64,000 bases of DNA from Streptomyces leeuwenhoekii (GCF_001013905.1 NZ_LN831790.1:1612001-1676000); one strand, 5' to 3'. Positions 48,090 through 57,424 are shown, numbered from the stretch's first letter. The notes: generated by a model from the letters alone, not told the origin. Translations and numbers: made by a program.

Positions 48090-49361
48090 TCACGCATCCT
48101 GTCCGCCCGTGCGCGCGGTATCGGTCTCGCGCCGTCGGTCGTCCGGGCCCGGCTCGGCGGGGCCGGGCCGCCGTCGGGCACGGGCGGTGACCGCCGGCAG
48201 CAGCGCCGCCGCCAGGCCGAGCGCGCCGGCCGCGAGGAGCTGCACCCGGTGGTCGAAGACGGCGACCATCGCCGTGCCCGCGAGGAGAGCGAGCCCGGTC
48301 GGGGTGAAGATCAGGGTGTTCGCGGTGGCGGCGACCCTGCCGAGGAGTTCGTCCGGTGCCTCCCTCTGCACCATGGTCAGCGCGCTGATGAGCGGCCAGG
48401 GCAGGCCCAGGCCGATGAGCAGGCTGCCGCCCACCACGACGGGAACGGAGCCGGTGAGCCGGGCCAGGGCCCCGAGTGCGAAGAGCACGAGCCCGATGGC
48501 CGACAGGACCCGCGCCGGGACCCGGCGCAGCAGGGCGCCCGCCGCCAGGCCGCTGACGACCGACCCGAGCCCCTGGACGGAGGTGAGGACGCCGGCGAAC
48601 GCCGCGGGCCGACGCAGTCCGGTGTCGACGAGTGCGTACGTCGCCGCGCTGCTGAGGCTCGATGCCGCCATGGCACAGGCGCCCGCGACGACCAGCGAGC
48701 GCAGCAGCGGGTGACCCCACAGGTGGCGGAAGCCCGCCGCCGTGTCGGCGGCCCAGTTCCTCCGCGGCCGGTGCGCGGGTGCGGGTTCGCGCACGCGGAT
48801 CAGGCTGAACGCCACCGCGCCCAGGAGGAAGGAGACCGCGTTGAGCAGCGCGACGACGGGCCCGCCGAGCAGGGTGAACAGACCCGCGCCGACCAGGGGG
48901 CCGATCAGCTTGTTGCTCTCGATCGCGGTCCGGACCAGACCGTTGAAGTCCCCGCGCAGTTCGCCCGGGACGGCTGATCCGATCAGCGCGGTCTCGGCGG
49001 CGTCCATGAGCACGGTGCCCACGCCCACCATGGTCAGCACGGCGAAGAGCACCCAGACGTCCCGCGAGGAACGCACGGCGAGCGGCGCCGTCATGACCAC
49101 GGCCAGTGCGGAGCTCGTGGCGATCAGCAGCGTGCGGCGGCGCGCCCGGTCGACCAGCGTGCCGATGAACGGCCCGGCCAGGGCGGGTGCCCAGGCGCAG
49201 AACCCCACCAGGGCCGCGAGGCTGTCGGAACCGGTGAGTTCCTTCACCCAGACCCCGGCGGCCAGAAGCATGGCCGCGTCACCGAAGCCAGAAACGGTCA
49301 CCCCCGCCATGTAGAGGCGGGCGTTGCGGTCGCGCAGCACCGCCAGCAGGCCCACAGCCAT
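48090..49361 (-). CDS. MFS exporter (about 12 membrane segments), ArsR-controlled
   Basis: A 423-residue major facilitator of the EntS/MFS_3 type, with a first helix LYMAGVTVSGFGDAAMLLAAG, the loop GTLVDRARRRTLL after helix 2, and FNGLVRTAIESNKLIGPLVG in the middle. The C-terminal tail is polar and charged. It is divergent from an ArsR-type regulator, and a perfect 12-base inverted repeat lies between them, so export of a small molecule (drug or siderophore) is probably induced by that molecule. The substrate is unknown. Confidence 0.87.
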   Translation of the reverse strand: MAVGLLAVLRDRNARLYMAGVTVSGFGDAAMLLAAGVWVKELTGSDSLAALVGFCAWAPALAGPFIGTLVDRARRRTLLIATSSALAVVMTAPLAVRSSRDVWVLFAVLTMVGVGTVLMDAAETALIGSAVPGELRGDFNGLVRTAIESNKLIGPLVGAGLFTLLGGPVVALLNAVSFLLGAVAFSLIRVREPAPAHRPRRNWAADTAAGFRHLWGHPLLRSLVVAGACAMAASSLSSAATYALVDTGLRRPAAFAGVLTSVQGLGSVVSGLAAGALLRRVPARVLSAIGLVLFALGALARLTGSVPVVVGGSLLIGLGLPWPLISALTMVQREAPDELLGRVAATANTLIFTPTGLALLAGTAMVAVFDHRVQLLAAGALGLAAALLPAVTARARRRPGPAEPGPDDRRRETDTARTGGQDA

Positions 49362-49401
49362 CCCGAAGCCCCCTTCGTCCCCTCGTTCCGCGCTTCGGCA
49401 C

Positions 49402-49431
49402 CCTACCCCCAACCAATTCGTTGGGGGTAGG
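49402..49431. promoter_or_regulatory. Perfect operator-like inverted repeat between MFS and ArsR genes
   Basis: CCTACCCCCAAC (49402-49413) and GTTGGGGGTAGG (49420-49431) are exact inverse copies across CAATTC. The 30-base site sits 40 bases upstream of the MFS start and 34 bases upstream of the regulator start, the expected place for the ArsR protein to control both genes. Confidence 0.75.
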
Positions 49432-49465
49432 TCCCCGACCAGGCACATGCGCTTTACTGGCTGGC

Positions 49466-50017
49466 GTGACCGACGCAGACCCCGTCCTGAGAGCGCTCGC
49501 GCATCCCGTACGCCTGCGGATGCTCACCCTCATGTGGCCGGGACCGATGTCCGCCGCCGAGCTCTCCCGCGAACTGGACATCTCCCACGCCCTGGCCAGT
49601 CGGCACCTCAGGACCCTGGACGCCGTCGGCCTGGTCGAACTGGCGGAGGAGCGCACCCGCCGCGGCGGCCGGGAACGCCGCTACCGCACCGTCCACGGAT
49701 CACCGCTGTCCGACCGGAGCGACGGGGCTCGGTTGCTGGCCGCGACCCTGGCCCACACGCTCGAGGAACGCACCGTGCGCCGCCACCCGGAAGGAAAGGG
49801 GGTGACGGTCGACGCGGAACTGTGGGTGGACCCGGAGGCGTGGGAAGAGGCCCGGCAGAAGCTCGCCGGCATCGCGGCGGAGCTCCACGACGCCGCCCGC
49901 CCCCCGCGCTCACCCGGAACGATTGCCGTGGGCGTGACCTTGATGGCCTTCCCCATGCGGGAGACCTCGCACGCCGACGCCCCCGGGCAGCCGCGCCCCG
50001 GGCCGGAGGCTGAGTAA
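49466..50017 (+). CDS. ArsR-family winged-helix regulator
   Basis: A 183-residue regulator with an N-terminal ArsR-type domain (ALAHPVRLRMLTLMW, then MSAAELSRELDISHALASRHLRTLDAVGLVE at about residues 28-58) and a C-terminal half of unknown fold. It lacks the cysteine or histidine sites of metal sensors, so the signal is probably organic. GTG 49466 is the likely start because upstream residues run through the operator. It should repress the divergent MFS exporter and itself. Confidence 0.85.
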   Translation: MTDADPVLRALAHPVRLRMLTLMWPGPMSAAELSRELDISHALASRHLRTLDAVGLVELAEERTRRGGRERRYRTVHGSPLSDRSDGARLLAATLAHTLEERTVRRHPEGKGVTVDAELWVDPEAWEEARQKLAGIAAELHDAARPPRSPGTIAVGVTLMAFPMRETSHADAPGQPRPGPEAE

Positions 50018-50032
50018 GCCGCCCCCCGGGTG

Positions 50033-51859
50033 TCAGCGGCCCACCGCGTACCCCTGCATGCCCCTCGGGTTCGCGGCGGCCGACAGGATGCCCGTCTCCG
50101 GGTCCCGGGCGACTGCACACAGCCGGCCCTCCGACCAGGGGTCGCCGACCGTCACGTCATGGCCGCGGCGCCGCAGTCCGTCGACGACGGCCGGGTCCGT
50201 GCGGGACTCGACGGTGACGCTGCCCGGCCGCATGCCGCGCGGGAAGAAGGAGCCGGGGAAGCTGTCGTTGTGCCAGTTCGGGGCGTCGATGGCGCCCTGG
50301 AGGTCGAGACCCCCGCGCACCCGGTCGCGCAGCGCGACCGCGAGGAGGAAGTGGAGCTGCCACTGGTCCTGCTGGTCGCCGCCGGGCGTGCCGAACGCCA
50401 TGAACGGGACGCCGTCGCGCAGCGCGATCGAGGGGGTCAGGGTGGTGCGGGGGCGGCGCCCCGGCGTGAGGGTGTTCGGCAGGCCCTCCTCCAGCCAGGC
50501 CATCTGGAGGCGGGTGCCGAGCGGGAAGCCGAGTTCCGGGACGACCGGGTTGGACTGCAGCCAGCCGCCGCTGGGCGTGGCGGCGACCATGTTGCCCCAG
50601 CGGTCGACGATGTCGAGATGGCAGGTGTCGCCGCGGGTGCCGCCGTCCGGGGAGACGGCCGGTTCGCCCGGCACCGGGGAGGCCGGTCCCTTGGCGACCG
50701 TGGGCTCTCCCACGCCCAGCGCGTCGAAGCCTGCCCCCTCGGCGGCCGCCGCGCGCGCGTGCGCCGCCAGCCGCGGCGGGCGTCCGCCGGGGCTGCCGGG
50801 CCGCAGCTCGTGGGAGGCCGCGTCCCCGATCAGACGCCTGCGCCGCGCGTTGTACGCCTCCGAGAGCAGATCCTCGACGGGCACCTCGGCGGCGTCTCCG
50901 TACCATGCCTCCCGGTCGGCCATGGCGAGTTTGCAGCCCTCGATCAGCAGGTGCAGGTAATCGGCGGAGCCGTAGGGCGGCAGTTCGGCCGGGAGCAGCG
51001 CGAGTTGCTGGAGGAGGACCGGGCCCTGGCTCCAGGGGCCGGGCTTGCATATGGTCCAGCCGTTCCAGTCGTACGTCACCGGGGTCTCGTACGTCGCCGA
51101 CCAGGCGGCGAGGTCGGCGGCGGTGAGGGTGCCGGTGTGCCGCTCGCCGCTGGTGTCCCGTGTGGGGCGCCCGGCCTGCCGAACCAGGGCCTCGGCGATG
51201 AACCCGGTGCGCCACACCTCGCGGGCGGCCTCGATGCGCGCCTCGCGGTCCCCCGCGCCGGCGGTCTCGGCGAGGAGCCGCTTCCAGGTGGCGGCGAGGG
51301 CGGGGTTGCGGAACAGCTCGCCCGCGCGGGGCGGCCGTCCGCCGGGCAGGTACACCTCCGCCGAGGAGGTCCACTCCGTCTCGAACAGCTCGCGCACGGT
51401 CTCCACGGTCTCGCCGACGCGCTCCACGGGCGGGTGCCCGTGCTCGGCGTATCCGATGGCGTACTTCAGCACCTCGGGGAGGGACTTGGTGCCGTGGTCG
51501 CGCAGCAGGAGCATCCAGGCGTCGAACGCGCCGGGCACGGCGGCGGCGAGCGGGCCCGTGCCGGGTACGAGCTTTAGGCCGAGCCCCCGGTAGTGGGCGG
51601 CCGTGGCACCGGCCGGGGCGACGCCCTGGCCGCACACCACCCGGACCTCGCCACCCGCCGGGGCGAACAGGATCGGCACCTCGCCGGCCGGTCCGTTCAG
51701 GTGCGGCTCGACGACGTGCAGCACGAACGCGCCCGCCACGGCGGCGTCGTAGGCGTTGCCGCCGTCCTCCAGGACGGCCATCGCGGTCTGCGAGGCCAGC
51801 CAGTGCGTGGAGGACACCATGCCGAAGGTGCCCTGGAGGGTGGGACGGGTGGTGAACAT
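50033..51859 (-). CDS. Gamma-glutamyltransferase family protein (YwrD-like)
   Basis: A 608-residue Ntn-hydrolase that should cut itself before a threonine and transfer or hydrolyse gamma-glutamyl groups. The self-cleavage region reads GDTCHLDIVDRWGNMVAATPSGGW, with Thr as the likely new N-terminus, and GTPGGDQQDQWQLHFLLAV is the second active-site segment. The N-terminus (GMVSSTHWLASQTAMAVLEDGGNAYDAAVAGAF) is typical, but no signal peptide is visible, unlike the classical exported enzyme. ATG 51859 has GAGGTG eight bases upstream; GTG 51871 overlaps that site. Substrate unknown. Confidence 0.9.
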   Translation of the reverse strand: MFTTRPTLQGTFGMVSSTHWLASQTAMAVLEDGGNAYDAAVAGAFVLHVVEPHLNGPAGEVPILFAPAGGEVRVVCGQGVAPAGATAAHYRGLGLKLVPGTGPLAAAVPGAFDAWMLLLRDHGTKSLPEVLKYAIGYAEHGHPPVERVGETVETVRELFETEWTSSAEVYLPGGRPPRAGELFRNPALAATWKRLLAETAGAGDREARIEAAREVWRTGFIAEALVRQAGRPTRDTSGERHTGTLTAADLAAWSATYETPVTYDWNGWTICKPGPWSQGPVLLQQLALLPAELPPYGSADYLHLLIEGCKLAMADREAWYGDAAEVPVEDLLSEAYNARRRRLIGDAASHELRPGSPGGRPPRLAAHARAAAAEGAGFDALGVGEPTVAKGPASPVPGEPAVSPDGGTRGDTCHLDIVDRWGNMVAATPSGGWLQSNPVVPELGFPLGTRLQMAWLEEGLPNTLTPGRRPRTTLTPSIALRDGVPFMAFGTPGGDQQDQWQLHFLLAVALRDRVRGGLDLQGAIDAPNWHNDSFPGSFFPRGMRPGSVTVESRTDPAVVDGLRRRGHDVTVGDPWSEGRLCAVARDPETGILSAAANPRGMQGYAVGR

Positions 51860-52153
51860 ACGGACTCTCACCTCGCTGTGTACGTGCGTCGGCCGGCCTG
51901 ATGCACCCTCAGGACCGGCCCTGGGGAGTCTCCGGGGAGTCCGGGCCGGGGCTCTCCTCCCTCCGCTCCCCCAGCAGGCTATCGATGCACCCCGTGCCCC
52001 TTCTTCCCCGCCTCCGGCGCGACGAGGGCCTCCTGGCGGCCGGCGATGGCTGTCGCCCTCCCCACCGGCCGCAGAAGGCCCTCACCTGTCCGAACACCCG
52101 CTACGGGGGTCACCGGCGTCCCGGGACGGCACACCCGGGCGGTCGCCGCGCCG

Positions 52154-53404
52154 TCACCAGTGCTTGTACCGGACGTCGCCGAGGCCGCAGAAGGTGCAGC
52201 CGGTGCTCAGGAAGTCCGTCGTGCGGCGGAACTCCTCGTCGGCCAGGTGCCACCGCAGCCAGGCGGTGATGATGTGCTGACCGTTGCGGGTGGCGAGGAT
52301 GTGGTCGGTGTTGTCGAGGATGTTGAACCACACCGGCACATCGGTGTTGGTGTAGTCGCGCTCCATGTTGGCCGTGGCGAAGTCGTCGTCGCCGCCGATG
52401 TAGAGGGCCGGGTTGCGCAGGCCGTCCGGGCCGTTGCCGTCGAAGGAGCCGCCGGCCACGTGGATGGTGGTTTCCAGCCGCGGCTCGTCGGCGACGTCGA
52501 ACGTGCCGATCGACCCGCGGGAATGCCCGCCGAAGGCGACCTCGGTGAGGTCGAGGTCCTGGTACAGCGGACCGCCGGGCCTGGCGTTCTCGTCCTCCAG
52601 CCAGTCGAGGGCGTCGACCATGTAGTCGCCGTCGCTGGAGGAGACTTCGCTGTAGACGACGAACCCGTGCGAGGCCCACTGCCTCAGCATGTCCTCGTAG
52701 TCGGCGGGGTCGGACCCGGCGCCCGGGCCCCAGACGAGGATCGGGTGGTCCACCCCGTTCTGGCCGGCGTTCGCCGGGTGCACCAGCCAGCCGTCGCCGC
52801 CGGGGCCGGCGGAGCTGTCGACGGTCACCGCGTACGGCCCGGGCTTGGTGACGTCGGCCACCGGGGGCAGCGACCCGGCCGGCGGGTCGGTCGGGCCCCC
52901 GTCGGTCGTGGCCTCCACGAGCACGTCGTCGACGGTCAGCGTCTCCAGGACGCTGCCGGCGTCCAGCGAGAACCGCAGGCGCAGGGTGTGGTTCTCGACC
53001 GAGTCCGGAAGGCTGAACGACGCCGCACCCGTGGCGGTACGCGCCGATTCCAGCGTGGTGAACGAGCCGCCGTCGACCGAGTAGGCCACGGAGAAGGACT
53101 CACCGAGGTCCAGCCCGGACGCGGCGCGGGTGTAGGACACCTTCACGTCGCCGTACCCGGTCAGGTCGATCGCCGCGGACGTGAGGGACGGGTCGGAGAG
53201 CAGCGAACCGCTCAACCGGGCACCGTAGGTGCCGGTGCTGACGGAACCGGAGGCGGTGAAGGTGCCGAGCCCGTCGGAGAAGTCCTCGCTGTAGACCGGG
53301 GTGGCGGCGGAGGCGGGGGTCGCGAGAACACCCGTCGAGCCCATGATCATCAGGCTGAGGGCCACTGCGCCGAGTGCTCGCCGGCACCCGCTGATGTGAG
53401 ACAT
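52154..53404 (-). CDS. Secreted alpha/beta hydrolase with N-terminal beta-sandwich domain
   Basis: A 416-residue exported protein. A Sec signal peptide ends near residue 33 (ATPASAATPV). Residues about 38-165 form a beta-rich domain (YSEDFSDGLGTFTASGS ... LETLTVDDVLVEA) like the carbohydrate- or cell-associated sandwich modules of other secreted enzymes. After a Pro-rich linker comes an alpha/beta hydrolase with nucleophile motif GGHSRGS and a His in DNTDHIL. The closing CTFCGLGDVRYKHW has a likely disulfide. Relatives include polyester and lipid hydrolases. The actual substrate is not known. Confidence 0.85.
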   Translation of the reverse strand: MSHISGCRRALGAVALSLMIMGSTGVLATPASAATPVYSEDFSDGLGTFTASGSVSTGTYGARLSGSLLSDPSLTSAAIDLTGYGDVKVSYTRAASGLDLGESFSVAYSVDGGSFTTLESARTATGAASFSLPDSVENHTLRLRFSLDAGSVLETLTVDDVLVEATTDGGPTDPPAGSLPPVADVTKPGPYAVTVDSSAGPGGDGWLVHPANAGQNGVDHPILVWGPGAGSDPADYEDMLRQWASHGFVVYSEVSSSDGDYMVDALDWLEDENARPGGPLYQDLDLTEVAFGGHSRGSIGTFDVADEPRLETTIHVAGGSFDGNGPDGLRNPALYIGGDDDFATANMERDYTNTDVPVWFNILDNTDHILATRNGQHIITAWLRWHLADEEFRRTTDFLSTGCTFCGLGDVRYKHW

Positions 53405-53502
53405 GTCCGAGATCCCTCCTGGCCGCGCCGGCCCGAGTGGGCCGGCGCATCGATGTGGCGGTGCGCGAGTGATGCCTACTGCCGATCACCGATGACCGTT
53501 CC

Positions 53503-53524
53503 TGAATCGGTTCAGGCCGATTCA
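53503..53524. promoter_or_regulatory. Operator-like inverted repeat TGAATCGG-N6-CCGATTCA
   Basis: An eight-base perfect inverted repeat with TTCAGG between; the left half also overlaps a second palindrome CCTGAA-TCGG-TTCAGG. It lies about 100 bases upstream of the secreted hydrolase and 235 bases before the thioesterase gene, in a 354-base divergent gap that otherwise shows nothing. Confidence 0.5.
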
Positions 53525-53758
53525 AGCCGGAGCCCGGGGACGACGGGATCGGTGAAACCACCGGCGGGCCGTTCCGGCGACGTCTCGCGGGCGGGTCTCC
53601 GGCAGGACGGAACACGGCGGAGGGGTCCGCCGGGGACCGCCGGTGCGGGAGGCTGGGCGGGCGGTGTGACCGGTGGCGGCGGCGCGGACGGGGGCCGGGC
53701 GGGAGCCGACGCCGGCACTCCGCCGAATCACACCGATCCGCCAGTGCCCAGGAGGTAC

Positions 53759-54568
53759 GTGCCGTTGCATCCCGGCAGCAATTACTTCGAGCCCATCGAC
53801 GATCACCGCTACAAGCCCACCGCCCACGCGGGCGGCGCGTGGGACCCGGGCGAACTGCACTTCAGCCCGCTCGGCGGCCTCGTCGTCCACGCCATCGAAC
53901 GCCATGTGGGCGAGCGCGCGGCGACCGGCATGGCGCTGTCCCGCGTCAGTTTCGACATCCTGGGCCGTCTCGCGCTGGACGAGTACGAGATCCGGGTGGA
54001 GACCGTCCGGCCCGGACGCACCATCGAACTCGTGGAAGCCGTCGCCCTCGTGGCCGGGCGCCCCGTCGTACGGGCCCGGGCCTGGCTCCTCGGCTCCTGG
54101 GACACCGGCGCCGTCGCCGGCGGCGCGTCCGGCGGGCTGCCCCGCCCCGAGACGCTCGCCCCCTGGCCGCTGGCCTCGCTGTGGCCCGGCGGCTACATCG
54201 CCTCGCTGGACGTCCGTCCGGTCGGTGCCCCGCGGCCGGGCCGCACCACGGCCTGGATCTCCACCTCGGTCGGTCTGGTCGCCGGGCAGGCCGCCAGTCC
54301 CCTCGCGTCCTACCTGGCGCTCGTCGACACCGCCAACGGCATCGCCGTACGCCGACCGCCCACGGCCTGGATGTTCCCCAACGTCGACCTCACCGTCCAT
54401 CTCCACCGCCGCCCCGAGGGGAACTGGACGGGACTGGACACCACCGTGGTCTTCGGGCCCGCCGGCCAGGGCGTCACCAGCACCGTGCTGCACGATCTGG
54501 CCGGCCCGGTCGGCCACGCCCAGCAGATGCTCACCGTCCGGCCGCTGCCGGCCGCCGAGGGGCCCTGA
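53759..54568 (+). CDS. Thioesterase-family (double hot-dog-like) protein
   Basis: A 269-residue protein of the acyl-CoA thioesterase-like group. It opens with PLHPGSNYFEPIDDHRYKPT, has GALSRVSFDILGRLALDEYEI-type strand-helix features in the first half and FPNVDLTVHLHRRPEGNWTGL in the second, where a hot-dog acyl-CoA enzyme has its substrate groove. Such enzymes hydrolyse acyl-CoAs in the cytosol. AGGAGG lies at 53750-53755; GTG 53759 is close to it, and the in-frame TTG 53765 has better spacing, so the start is uncertain by two residues. It stands alone. Confidence 0.75.
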   Translation: MPLHPGSNYFEPIDDHRYKPTAHAGGAWDPGELHFSPLGGLVVHAIERHVGERAATGMALSRVSFDILGRLALDEYEIRVETVRPGRTIELVEAVALVAGRPVVRARAWLLGSWDTGAVAGGASGGLPRPETLAPWPLASLWPGGYIASLDVRPVGAPRPGRTTAWISTSVGLVAGQAASPLASYLALVDTANGIAVRRPPTAWMFPNVDLTVHLHRRPEGNWTGLDTTVVFGPAGQGVTSTVLHDLAGPVGHAQQMLTVRPLPAAEGP

Positions 54569-54597
54569 CCCGGCGGGACGGCGGGGCCCGGGGAGGG

Positions 54598-54965
54598 TCA
54601 GCCGAGCACGAACGGGAGCCGGGCGGCCAGTGCGCCGAGGTCGGCCTCCTCGGCGCGGCCCGGAGCGCGCCGCCCGGTGCCGACCAGCAGGGCGTCCTCG
54701 TCGGAGAACTCCGGCGGGAACGCGGCCCCGGCGATCTCCTCCAGCAGGGCGCGGGACCGGGCGAGCCCTTCGGCGGGCGGCCCCGGCGCGCCGGGGAGGT
54801 GGGCGATCAGGTCGAGGTGGTGCAGGGTCCATTCCAGGACGTAGGCGGAGAGGTAGTCGCCCGCGGTGAGCACCTCGCCGCGGTGCCGACCCGCAGGGCG
54901 GGGTCGGCCAGTCCGGCGGCGCGGCCGGCGGCGGAGCCCACGTCGTCCAGGTGGAACCTGATCCG
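54598..54965 (-). pseudogene. Frameshifted, 5'-truncated remnant of a mycothiol-dependent maleylpyruvate isomerase-like gene
   Basis: Two pieces of one protein lie in different frames. The first reads RIRFHLDDVGSAAGRAAGLA then DPALRVGTA and breaks near 54880; the second continues EVLTAGDYLSAYVLEWTLHHL to the stop at 54598. Restoring one base at the junction would join them. The sequence matches the C-terminal part of DinB-like/MDMPI proteins, but the N-terminal ~100 residues with the metal-binding helices are absent; the terminator of bxlA lies there instead. So it is a decayed fragment, unless the frame break is a sequencing error. Confidence 0.6.
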
Positions 54966-54987
54966 GTGTGCGGGGCGCCGCCGCGGA

Positions 54988-55038
54988 CGTCTCCGGCCGG
55001 ACCGGGCCCGGGACGGGGGTCCGGTCCGGCCGGGGACG
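54988..55038. terminator. Terminator after bxlA
   Basis: An 18-pair stem (CGTCTCCGGCCGGACCGG with its inverse, one G-T pair) and a 15-base loop, five bases beyond the bxlA stop on the minus strand. It ends the bxlEFGA transcript. Confidence 0.85.
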
Positions 55039-55042
55039 CGTC

Positions 55043-57424
55043 TCATGCCCGCGGTGCCGGCTCCTGGTGGAAGGACGCGTGGAAGGCGCGCGTGTGGTCC
55101 ACGTGCCGGGCGGGGCCGGTCAGGGTGACCGTCGCCGTCAGGCGCGGGTCGGTGCTGGAGGCGGCCAGGCGCAGTTCCAGCTCGCCCGGCTCGACCACGC
55201 GCCGTCCGTCGCGCCCGGTGAAGGAGGCGAGGTCGGCGGGGACCGTGACGTGTACCCGACGGGCCTCGCCGGGGGCGAGCGGCACCCGGGTGTAGCCGAT
55301 GAGCCGCTGCACCGGCTGGACGACGGAGGCGACCGGGTCGTGCAGGTAGAGCTGGACGACCTCGGTGCCGTGCCGTTCGCCGGTGTTGCGGACGGTGCAG
55401 GCGAGGGAGAACGCGCCGTCGGTGGGCGCCTCGACGGCCTCCACGGCGAGGTCGCTCCAGTCGAACGTCGTGTACGACAGTCCGTGCCCGAAGCCGAACG
55501 CGGGCGTGGGGTCGATGCTGGACACCTCGCTGGCGTGCGCCAGGCGCGCGCCGAGGTAGGTGGCCGGCTGGGCGCCCGCTCCGCGCGGCACGCTGACCGG
55601 GAGTCGTCCGCTGGGTTCGATCCGGCCGCTGAGCACCCCGGCGATGGCCGCGGTGCCCTCGACGCCCGGGAAGAACGACTGGACGATCGCGGCGGCCTCG
55701 GTGCGGGCGCGGCCGAGCGCGTAGGGCCGTCCGGCGAGCAGCACGGCCACCACCGGCTTGCCCGTGTCGAGCAGGGCGTCCAGGAGCTGCTGCTGGGCGC
55801 CGGGCAGGGCGAGGGACTCGGCGTCGCAGCCCTCGCCGCTGGTGCCGCGGCCGAAGAGCCCGGCCCGGTCGCCGAGCACCGCGACGACGACGTCGGCCTC
55901 CTCGGCGGCCCGGACGGCGTCGGGGATGCCGGAGACGTCGCCGTCGTCGACGCCGGTGCCGCGTACGGCCGTCAGCTCGGCGCCGGGGAACTCGCCGGCC
56001 AGCGTGTCGCCCAGGGTGGGCAGGTCGATGCCGACCGGGGTCCTCGGGTGGTGGACGCCGACGTGCAGGGGGAAGGAGTAGCAGCCGAGGACGGCGGTGG
56101 GCTCGGTGGCGTTGGGGCCGACCAGCGCGATGCGGCGGGGTTGGCGCAGGGGCAGGGTGCCGTCGTTGGCGAGCAGTACGACCGCTTCCTCGGCCACGGT
56201 CCGGGCCAGGGCGCGGTTCCCGGGCGTGTCGAGGTCGATGGTGCCGCGCAGGGCGTCGGGGTCGTCGACGTCGGTGCCGTCGAGGGCGGGCGGGAGCGGG
56301 TCCCAGTCCGCGTCGAGCAGGCCGAGCGTCGCCTTCTGGGTGAGGACCCGGCGCAGGGCGCGGTCGATGACCGCCTCCGGCACCCGGCCGGCGCGGACGG
56401 CCTCGGCGAGGGGCTCGCCGAACGTCTTGACGGTGGGCAGTTCCACGTCGACGCCGGCCGTCAGGGCGGCGCCCGCGGCCTCGGCCCAGTCGCCCGCGAC
56501 ACCGTGCAGGGTCTTGAGGAAGGCGATGCCGAAGTAGTCGGCCACCACCGTGCCGTCGAAGCCCCAGGTGTCGCGCAGCAGGCCGGTCAGCAGGGATTCG
56601 TCGGCCGCCGACGGGACGCCGTCGGTGTCGGTGTAGGCGTGCATGACGGACCGGGCGCCGCCTTCGCGCACGGCCATCTCGAAGGGCGGCAGGAGGACGT
56701 CGGCGCGTTCCCGGGGGCCCATGGAGGCGGGGGCGAGGTTGCGTCCCGCGCGGGAGGCGGAGTAGCCGGCGAAGTGCTTGAGGGTGGCGACCACCCCGGC
56801 GGACTCCAGTCCCTGGACGTAGGCGGTGCCGATGGAGCCGACCAGATACGGGTCCTCGCCGATGGTCTCCTCCACACGGCCCCAGCGGGCGTCGCGCACC
56901 ACGTCCAGGACGGGGGCGAGTCCCTGGTGGACGCCGACGGATCGCATGTCGCGGCCGATGGCGGCGGCCATGCGGCGGATCAGGTCCGGGTCGAAGGTGG
57001 CGCCCCAGGACAGCGGGACGGGGTAGGCGGTGGCGCCCCAGGTCGCGAACCCGGCCAGGCACTCCTCGTGGGCGAGCGCGGGGATGCCGAAGCGGTTGGC
57101 CGCGGCGATCCGGGCCTGGGTGCGGGCCAGGGACAGCGCGCCCAGGGCGGGGTCGACGGGGGCGGTGCCGAAGGGGCGGGTGAGCTGGCCCAGCCCGGTG
57201 GGCAGCAGGGCGTCGAGGTCGACGGCCTCCTCCATGTCGTGCTGGTGGGGGGCTACTTCGCCGCCCTCGTCGGAGGCGCCGACCCACACGCCGTACAGCT
57301 GGGCGATCTTCTCCTCAGGGGTCATCGCCTCGATGAGCGCGGACACCCGGGCGGTGACGGAGTGGGTGGGGTCGTTCCACAGGGGGACTTCGGGGGTGGT
57401 CTCAACGGCCACGTTGGCGGTCAC
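55043..57424 (-). CDS. bxlA: GH3 beta-xylosidase (or beta-glucosidase)
   Basis: A 793-residue cytosolic GH3 enzyme, with no signal peptide, that should split imported xylobiose or other xylo-oligosaccharides to xylose. Order of parts: GH3 N-domain barrel with LKHFAGYSASRAGRN and the nucleophile Asp in GTVVADYFGIAF; the C-terminal sandwich with a Glu in RGTSGEGCDAESL; and a fibronectin-like end domain. GTG 57424 has GGAGG upstream and overlaps the permease stop (GTGA). The xylose specificity comes from context: the LacI operator and two xylanases nearby. Confidence 0.88.
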   Translation of the reverse strand: MTANVAVETTPEVPLWNDPTHSVTARVSALIEAMTPEEKIAQLYGVWVGASDEGGEVAPHQHDMEEAVDLDALLPTGLGQLTRPFGTAPVDPALGALSLARTQARIAAANRFGIPALAHEECLAGFATWGATAYPVPLSWGATFDPDLIRRMAAAIGRDMRSVGVHQGLAPVLDVVRDARWGRVEETIGEDPYLVGSIGTAYVQGLESAGVVATLKHFAGYSASRAGRNLAPASMGPRERADVLLPPFEMAVREGGARSVMHAYTDTDGVPSAADESLLTGLLRDTWGFDGTVVADYFGIAFLKTLHGVAGDWAEAAGAALTAGVDVELPTVKTFGEPLAEAVRAGRVPEAVIDRALRRVLTQKATLGLLDADWDPLPPALDGTDVDDPDALRGTIDLDTPGNRALARTVAEEAVVLLANDGTLPLRQPRRIALVGPNATEPTAVLGCYSFPLHVGVHHPRTPVGIDLPTLGDTLAGEFPGAELTAVRGTGVDDGDVSGIPDAVRAAEEADVVVAVLGDRAGLFGRGTSGEGCDAESLALPGAQQQLLDALLDTGKPVVAVLLAGRPYALGRARTEAAAIVQSFFPGVEGTAAIAGVLSGRIEPSGRLPVSVPRGAGAQPATYLGARLAHASEVSSIDPTPAFGFGHGLSYTTFDWSDLAVEAVEAPTDGAFSLACTVRNTGERHGTEVVQLYLHDPVASVVQPVQRLIGYTRVPLAPGEARRVHVTVPADLASFTGRDGRRVVEPGELELRLAASSTDPRLTATVTLTGPARHVDHTRAFHASFHQEPAPRA

